DNA of 50,742 bases from Candidatus Azobacteroides sp. (GTDB taxonomy: Bacteria; Bacteroidota; Bacteroidia; Bacteroidales; Azobacteroidaceae): the NCBI GenBank assembly GCA_009783445.1, contig WRFY01000116.1:1-50742 (forward strand), read 5' to 3'. Below, in pieces: positions 45,349-50,742 of the stretch. The first letter of the stretch is position 1. The number at the start of each line of letters is the position of its first letter. Under the pieces are notes generated by a model, which was given only the letters and a program-made list of their open reading frames with translations, was not told the DNA's origin and searched no databases. The translations under genes were made by a program, and so were the position numbers.

Positions 45349-46299
45349 ATGATTATGAAAAGAGCAACTTTGTTTTTACTTCTATTGTTTTTACTTCTGT
45401 TATGCACAGCGAAAGCAGCGGCACAGAATTGCGATTCTATTGTGAAAGCAGAGATTGTCGACAAAATCAAAAATTATTCTCCAGAGGAGTTGTTAATGTA
45501 CTATGAACCTGATGGACAGGGAGATAATTGGGGATATATGTCAAGAGACGGAAAAATTCTGACCAACCCGATCGATTTTTATCCAAGCTCTCTTGCTTTT
45601 AATCCCGATGCCGCAATTCTTTGCGGACGTTATGTGTTTACCATTCATGGAAAAGATTACAGCATGGAAGAGCGCATAAACAATATTTCTGTCGCATCTA
45701 TTGACCGCGAAGAAGATGAAAATTTGGAACAAGGTTTTACTGTAAATACTGAAAATCAACTTGTTTCATATTCTGCAATTTATGGAAACAGACTCTATCC
45801 ATTTGTTTACAAGGGAAAGACATATGCAGTAGCTCAATTAAAATCGACCAGTAAATATGGAGTAATCGATCCGGAAGGCAATATACTTGAACCTTTTGAT
45901 TTTCTATATAAAGATATGATGTATATCAAAAATGCCAGTAGTAACGATACTTTATGGCTTTATTTTGAACGCGACAACGGAAATACGGGTTGCATCAATT
46001 TGCAAGGAGAAATAAAATGTTTGAATCAATTTTTAGAACCTCCATTCGGCGGCTCTGAATCGAGATTTTACAGCATTCAAAACAAAGATAATTTATCGGG
46101 TGTGTTTGATACAAAGAATTTGAAATGGACATTTAAACCGCAAACAAAAATTAAATACGACGGCGGCGTTTTTGTCGGTTTGACTCCTGAAACGCAAAAA
46201 GTTTATTTTGTGGTACACGAGAATAAAAAAACACCCTATTTAGTTGATTTAAACGGTAAAGCCTATAAACCTCGAAAACAAAAAAACAAAAATAAATAA
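45349..46299 (+). CDS. Secreted WG-like repeat protein
   Basis: A 316-residue protein with a signal peptide ending near AKAAAQ. The mature part contains segments like WGYMSRDGKILTNPIDFYPS and KYGVIDPEGNILEPFDFLYK, which match the WG-repeat pattern (W/Y-G-x-I-D-x-x-G). They suggest a beta-repeat surface protein of about five units, several of them degenerate. The start is either ATG 45349 or ATG 45355. It lies 42 bases upstream of nifJ on the same strand, which may be only chance. Function unknown. Confidence 0.7.
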   Translation: MIMKRATLFLLLLFLLLLCTAKAAAQNCDSIVKAEIVDKIKNYSPEELLMYYEPDGQGDNWGYMSRDGKILTNPIDFYPSSLAFNPDAAILCGRYVFTIHGKDYSMEERINNISVASIDREEDENLEQGFTVNTENQLVSYSAIYGNRLYPFVYKGKTYAVAQLKSTSKYGVIDPEGNILEPFDFLYKDMMYIKNASSNDTLWLYFERDNGNTGCINLQGEIKCLNQFLEPPFGGSESRFYSIQNKDNLSGVFDTKNLKWTFKPQTKIKYDGGVFVGLTPETQKVYFVVHENKKTPYLVDLNGKAYKPRKQKNKNK

Positions 46300-46341
46300 C
46301 TATCAAATCAAGTTGATTAATTGATTTTAAATTAAAATTTT

Positions 46342-49300
46342 ATGGCAAAGCAAAAAATTTTTCTTACCTGTGACGGAAATCAAGCGGCATCGCACATTGC
46401 CTATATGTTCAGCGAAACAGCTTCGATTTATCCGATCACTCCTTCGTCGACCATGGCGGAATACGTAGATGAATGGGCGGCTGCCGGCCGCAAAAACATC
46501 TTCGGCGAAACCGTTCGCGTAGACGAAATGCAGTCGGAAGCTGGAGCTGCCGGCGCCATGCATGGAGCCTTGCAAGCCGGAGCGCTCTCGACCACATTCA
46601 CAGCCTCACAAGGATTGCTGCTGATGATTCCCAACATGTATAAAGTGGCCGGCGAATTGCTTCCGGGCGTTTATCATGTTTCGGCACGTGCGATCGCTTC
46701 TCACGCTCTTTCGATTTTCGGCGATCATCAAGACGTGATGGCGGTTCGTCAAACCGGATGCGCCATGTTTGCCACCGGTTCCGTACAAGAAGTCATGGAT
46801 TTGGCGGCTGTAGCTCATTTAGCGGCGATTCAATCGCGCGTTCCTTTTGTGCATTTTTTTGACGGATTCCGCACTTCGCACGAAGTTCAAAAAATAGAAG
46901 CTTTGAGAAACGAAGATTTAGCTCCATTGATTGATTGGAAAGCATTGGCCGCTTTCCGTCAACGCGCATTAAACCCTGAAAATCCGGTCACCCGCGGCAC
47001 GGCGCAAAATCCGGATATTTACTTTCAGGCTCGCGAAGCATCGAATGTTTACTACAATAAAGTAGTGGATATTGTGGAAGACTATGTAAACCAACTTTCC
47101 GAACTGACGGGACGTTCGTATCATTTGTTCGATTACTATGGCGCTCCAGATGCTGAACGGATTATTATCGCAATGGGATCGGTAACCGAAGCTATTCGCG
47201 AAACGATTGATTATTTAATGTCTAAAGGCGAAAAAGTGGGTTTGGTAGCCGTACATCTTTTCCGTCCGTTCTCGGCCAAACATCTGTTGAACGCTATTCC
47301 CGAAACAGTCAAACGCATCGCCGTTTTAGACCGCACCAAAGAACCGGGCGCAAGCGGAGAGCCGCTTTACATGGACATCGTTGAAGCTTTTGCGCAAAAT
47401 TCCAACAGCAGTCCGATTATCGTGGGCGGTCGTTACGGTCTATCGTCCAAAGATACGACGCCGGCGCAAATCTTGGCTGTATACGAAAACCTCTCATTGC
47501 CTTCTCCGAAAAGCGGTTTTACCATCGGCATCGTGGACGATGTGACATTCACTTCGCTTCCGCAAAAAGAAGAATTGGCTTTCGACGGCGGGCCTTATGA
47601 AGCCAAATTCTACGGCTTAGGCGCTGACGGAACAGTGGGAGCTAACAAAAACTCCATTAAGATCATTGGCGATAATACCGACAAATATTGTCAGGCCTAT
47701 TTCGCTTACGACTCCAAAAAATCGGGCGGTTTTACTTGTTCGCATTTGCGCTTCGGCGACAAACCCATCCGATCGACTTATTTAGTGAATACTCCCGATT
47801 TTGTAGCCTGCCATGTACAAGCTTATTTGCGTTTGTATGATGTAACCAAAGGACTGAAAAAGAACGGAACATTTTTGTTGAATACCATTTGGGACGAAAA
47901 TCAGGTAAAAGAACATCTTCCCGATCCTGTGAAAAAATATTTGGCGAAAAACAATATTCATTTCTATATCATCAATGCAACCGGTATTGCAGGCGAAATT
48001 GGTTTAGGAAATCGTACGAATACCATTTTGCAATCGGCATTTTTCAAGATTACCGGCGTCATTCCGTATGATCTGGCGGTAGAACAAATGAAAAAATTCA
48101 TTGTAAAATCCTATGGTAAGAAAGGAGAAGATATTGTAAACAAAAACAATGCGGCGGTTGATCGCGGCGGTCAGGTCATTCGGGTAGAAGTTCCTGCCGA
48201 ATGGGCCAATATCCAGATAGAAACGGAAGAACCGGATGTTCGAGTACCGGAATTCATTGCGAATGTCGTTCGTCCGATCAACGCACAAAAAGGCGACGAC
48301 CTTCCTGTTTCGGCTTTCACCGGTCGTGAAGATGGAACTTGGGATCAAGGGACTGCCGCTTTCGAAAAACGGGGAGTTGCTACGAATGTTCCTGTTTGGA
48401 TCGCAGAAAATTGCATCCAATGCAATCAATGTGCATACGTTTGTCCCCACGCCGCCATTCGCCCCTTCCTGCTGGATGCAGAAGAAAAGGCCAAAGCGCC
48501 GGCAAGTTACGAAACACTTTCCGCTATTCCTGCCAAACAGTTCAGCGGCTTGCAATTCCGCATTCAGGTCGATGTATTGGACTGTATGGGTTGCGACAAC
48601 TGCGCCAACGTTTGTCCGGGCAACAAAAACGGCAACGCCTTGCAAATGGTTCCGATTGAAACACAATATGATAATCAAGCTAATTGGGATTTCTCCATCC
48701 AGGAAGTCAAAAGCAAACAACAAATGATTGACGTTTCCTCCAGCGTGAAAAATTCGCAATTTGCGACTCCTTTGTTTGAGTTTTCCGGCGCCTGTTCGGG
48801 TTGCGGCGAAACGCCTTATATAAAATTGGTCAGCCAGTTGTTTGGCGACCGTCAGTTAATTGCCAACGCAACCGGTTGTACGTCCATCTATTCCGGTTCA
48901 GCGCCTTCTACTCCGTATACCAAAAACGAGCAAGGACGCGGTCCGGCATGGGCGAACTCGCTGTTCGAAGACAATGCCGAATACGGTCTTGGAATGCAGA
49001 TTGCAACAGAGAAAATGAGAGAAAGAGTTGTTGAGAAAACGAATGCATTAATAGCAATTGAATGGACGCAGCAAAGAGTTAAAGATGCCGCTCAAGCATG
49101 GCTCGACCACAAGGATGACGGCAGCGCGGCTGGTAGAAAAGCCGTTGACGAATACGTGGCCGCTCTTGAATGGGGTATTCAATCCATTGACGACACGATA
49201 GGATGGTTAGAAAGCGGAGGCGAAGAATATGCCGAAAAACTGGCAGAAGTAAAGGCCAAAAAAGCGGCTGGCGCAACCTCTTGCGACTGTCCTGCTTGTA

Positions 49301-50001
49301 CTTTATGCAAGGAACTTTTGGAATTGAAACATTACTTTGTGAAACATTCGCAATGGATTATTGGCGGCGATGGTTGGGCTTACGACATCGGCTTCGGCGG
49401 ATTAGACCACGTTATTGCTTCCGGTCGAAATGTGAACATCTTGGTAGTCGATACCGAAGTATATTCCAACACCGGCGGTCAATCGTCCAAATCTACTCCG
49501 GCAGGAGCGGTAGCTAAATTTGCGGCAGCCGGCAAACGGGTCCGTAAGAAAGATTTGGGTATGATTGCAACGACTTACGGTTATGTATATGTGGCGCAAA
49601 TCGCAATGGGCGCTAATCAGGCGCAAACGCTGAAAGCCATTCGGGAAGCTGAGGCATACAATGGTCCTTCTGTGATTATTGCCTACTCGCCTTGTATCGC
49701 TCATGGCTTAAAGGCGGGTATGAGTCAAGCGCAAGGCGAACAAAAATCGGCCGTCGAATGCGGATACTGGAGCCTTTGGCGTTATGATCCTCGTTTGGAA
49801 ACCGAAGGAAAAAATCCCTTCCAGTTAGATTCGAAAGAACCGGACTGGACGAAATTTCAAGATTTCCTGAAAAACGAAGTGCGCTTTTCGACTTTAATGA
49901 AGCAATATCCGGAAGAAGCGAAGGAATTGTTCAAAGTAACGCAAGCAAACGCCTTCTGGCGTTACAACGGTTACAAACGCTTAGCCACACAGGCCTATTA
50001 A
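46342..50001 (+). CDS. nifJ: Pyruvate:ferredoxin (flavodoxin) oxidoreductase
   Basis: A 1219-residue single-chain PFOR with all domains in the usual order. Domain I has YPITPSSTMAEYVDEWA, the gamma domain comes mid-chain, and the 2[4Fe-4S] ferredoxin domain has CIQCNQCAYVCP and CMGCDNCANVCP. The proximal-cluster cysteines and the thiamine-diphosphate site follow (GACSGCGETPY, then GDGWAYDIGFGGLDHVIASG and SNTGGQSSKSTP). It oxidises pyruvate to acetyl-CoA plus CO2 and reduced ferredoxin, so the host is an anaerobe. A variable insert (about residues 890-1005) ends in a cluster of four cysteines (CDCPACTLC). No TAnnTTTG box was found immediately upstream. Confidence 0.97.
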   Translation: MAKQKIFLTCDGNQAASHIAYMFSETASIYPITPSSTMAEYVDEWAAAGRKNIFGETVRVDEMQSEAGAAGAMHGALQAGALSTTFTASQGLLLMIPNMYKVAGELLPGVYHVSARAIASHALSIFGDHQDVMAVRQTGCAMFATGSVQEVMDLAAVAHLAAIQSRVPFVHFFDGFRTSHEVQKIEALRNEDLAPLIDWKALAAFRQRALNPENPVTRGTAQNPDIYFQAREASNVYYNKVVDIVEDYVNQLSELTGRSYHLFDYYGAPDAERIIIAMGSVTEAIRETIDYLMSKGEKVGLVAVHLFRPFSAKHLLNAIPETVKRIAVLDRTKEPGASGEPLYMDIVEAFAQNSNSSPIIVGGRYGLSSKDTTPAQILAVYENLSLPSPKSGFTIGIVDDVTFTSLPQKEELAFDGGPYEAKFYGLGADGTVGANKNSIKIIGDNTDKYCQAYFAYDSKKSGGFTCSHLRFGDKPIRSTYLVNTPDFVACHVQAYLRLYDVTKGLKKNGTFLLNTIWDENQVKEHLPDPVKKYLAKNNIHFYIINATGIAGEIGLGNRTNTILQSAFFKITGVIPYDLAVEQMKKFIVKSYGKKGEDIVNKNNAAVDRGGQVIRVEVPAEWANIQIETEEPDVRVPEFIANVVRPINAQKGDDLPVSAFTGREDGTWDQGTAAFEKRGVATNVPVWIAENCIQCNQCAYVCPHAAIRPFLLDAEEKAKAPASYETLSAIPAKQFSGLQFRIQVDVLDCMGCDNCANVCPGNKNGNALQMVPIETQYDNQANWDFSIQEVKSKQQMIDVSSSVKNSQFATPLFEFSGACSGCGETPYIKLVSQLFGDRQLIANATGCTSIYSGSAPSTPYTKNEQGRGPAWANSLFEDNAEYGLGMQIATEKMRERVVEKTNALIAIEWTQQRVKDAAQAWLDHKDDGSAAGRKAVDEYVAALEWGIQSIDDTIGWLESGGEEYAEKLAEVKAKKAAGATSCDCPACTLCKELLELKHYFVKHSQWIIGGDGWAYDIGFGGLDHVIASGRNVNILVVDTEVYSNTGGQSSKSTPAGAVAKFAAAGKRVRKKDLGMIATTYGYVYVAQIAMGANQAQTLKAIREAEAYNGPSVIIAYSPCIAHGLKAGMSQAQGEQKSAVECGYWSLWRYDPRLETEGKNPFQLDSKEPDWTKFQDFLKNEVRFSTLMKQYPEEAKELFKVTQANAFWRYNGYKRLATQAY

Positions 50002-50020
50002 AAAACAATGAAACGCGCTT

Positions 50021-50090
50021 GACGCAAATAGTGCGGATTTTCGCAGATTAGGCCAATATAAAATCTGCATTTATCTGCGCTATTTGCGTC
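50021..50090. terminator. Long imperfect hairpin between convergent genes
   Basis: GACGCAAATA (50021-50030) pairs perfectly with TATTTGCGTC (50081-50090). Further partial pairing continues inward (50031-50038 with 50073-50080, and 50043-50049 with 50062-50068). It lies between nifJ and the convergent exonuclease gene and should stop transcription from both. The GCAGAT-rich arms resemble short repeats scattered in many bacterial genomes. Confidence 0.55.
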
Positions 50091-50098
50091 ATCTGCGT

Positions 50099-50593
50099 TC
50101 AGAGCGTTTTCAAAGCGATCCATGCACAGGCTTCGGCGTCGGCAAGAGCATGGTGATGGTTTGTTAAATCGTATCCGCAACGTTTCGCTACTGTATGAAG
50201 CTGATGGTTTGGCAAGGTTTTTCCAAACATTCTTCGCGACGCTCTGCAAGTACAATAAAATTTATAATCGGGATAATCCATTTGATAAACCCGATACACT
50301 GCACGCAAACAACCTTCGTCGAAAGGACTATTGTGCGCGACCAAAGGTAAACCTTCGATTTGAGGCGCAATCTCCTCCCATACGTAAGGAAAAACTTTTT
50401 CGTTTGCGGTATCGGCTGCCGTTAGTCCGTGAATCCGGCTGTTAAAGCGAGAATACCATTCCGGCTCCGGACGAATGAGGCGATAGATTTTTTCGACAAT
50501 TTGCTTGTTGCGCACAATTACTATCCCTACGCTGCAAACGCTTGAAGGATAGTAGTTGGCCGTTTCAAAATCGATAGCGGCGAAGTTAGTCAT
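50099..50593 (-). CDS. DnaQ-like 3'-5' exonuclease (DEDDh)
   Basis: A 164-residue exonuclease-fold protein. Motif I is IDFETAN (Asp8, Glu10), motif II is VAHNSPFDEGCL, and motif III has HHALADAEA (His148, Asp152), the DEDDh type. It resembles the epsilon-subunit-like proteins used in DNA repair or RNA processing; the small size indicates a stand-alone exonuclease. Its 3' end meets the hairpin after nifJ. Confidence 0.9.
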   Translation of the reverse strand: MTNFAAIDFETANYYPSSVCSVGIVIVRNKQIVEKIYRLIRPEPEWYSRFNSRIHGLTAADTANEKVFPYVWEEIAPQIEGLPLVAHNSPFDEGCLRAVYRVYQMDYPDYKFYCTCRASRRMFGKTLPNHQLHTVAKRCGYDLTNHHHALADAEACAWIALKTL

Positions 50594-50742
50594 AAAGATA
50601 TTTCAGTTACGCTATATTCCACAAAATTGTATATCTTATAATATTATAAACGTCATTAATATTTACTGATAAATTTTAATATTTATATTTATTCATTTTA
50701 TTATCATTATTTTAAATTTATAGGTGCGTATTTATTTGAGAC

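Noticed and set aside
48004..48759. 251-codon minus-strand frame inside nifJ
   Set aside because: It lies antisense to the conserved iron-sulfur region of PFOR, and its product is low-complexity and lacks a family pattern.
1..50742. CRISPR arrays, tRNA and rRNA genes
   Set aside because: No spaced direct repeats or recognisable tRNA/rRNA segments were seen on either strand by eye; a search with dedicated software was not possible.

Overview
The window looks like a chromosome segment of a Bacteroidetes bacterium, most likely order Bacteroidales. The grounds are promoter-like TAnnTTTG (-7) boxes, sometimes with an upstream TTTG (-33) box, many lipoproteins, a secreted protein ending in a type IX secretion-like sorting domain, a FeoA-FeoB fusion followed by a small Cys-rich membrane protein, a Bacteroidetes-style LptD-like protein, dipeptidyl peptidase III and a single-chain pyruvate:ferredoxin oxidoreductase. 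No rRNA, tRNA, CRISPR array or intact mobile element was seen.

Region 1-27.3 kb is mostly housekeeping. It starts with two decayed genes (1-340 and 537-792) and a secreted protein with two copies of a carbohydrate-binding-like domain (1310-2602). Then come a VIT/vWA/TPR/DUF2135 membrane protein, an HD-domain/LptD-like/ung cluster, iron transport (feoAB plus the Cys-rich partner), and a lysA/glycosyltransferase run. corA, an Old Yellow Enzyme, a GH53 galactanase lipoprotein and dipeptidyl peptidase III with gpmI follow. A compact operon closes the region: SUI1/YciH, psd, pssA, rlmD. Psd and PssA together make phosphatidylethanolamine.

Region 28.4-42.4 kb is the unusual part: a visibly AT-rich run of about fourteen minus-strand genes with short spacers or overlaps. 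It encodes, in transcription order, two small lipoproteins (one apparently truncated), an SH3 membrane protein, a DUF2752 protein, a TM2 protein interrupted by an in-frame stop, a vWA lipoprotein, a four-helix membrane protein, a tubulin/FtsZ-superfamily protein, an 1162-residue actin/Hsp70-fold ATPase with a large unrecognised N-terminus, a signal-peptide/coiled-coil/membrane protein, a zinc-ribbon coiled-coil tail-anchored protein, a membrane vWA-like protein, a zinc-ribbon/TPR membrane protein and an exported TPR protein. A tubulin-type and an actin-type NTPase in one transcription unit with two vWA-like proteins, membrane tethers and TPR scaffolds suggests a membrane-associated, cytoskeleton-like machine. 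It recalls the FtsZ-like/vWA gene neighbourhoods described by Makarova and Koonin, but with many extra parts. Its function is unknown. A structured, possibly transcribed element (42465-42641) lies just upstream of it.

Region 43-50.7 kb returns to ordinary composition: an AEC transporter, a DUF4143-type ATPase with an altered Walker B, a secreted WG-like repeat protein, nifJ and a DnaQ-like exonuclease. Convergent gene pairs are often separated by clear inverted repeats.
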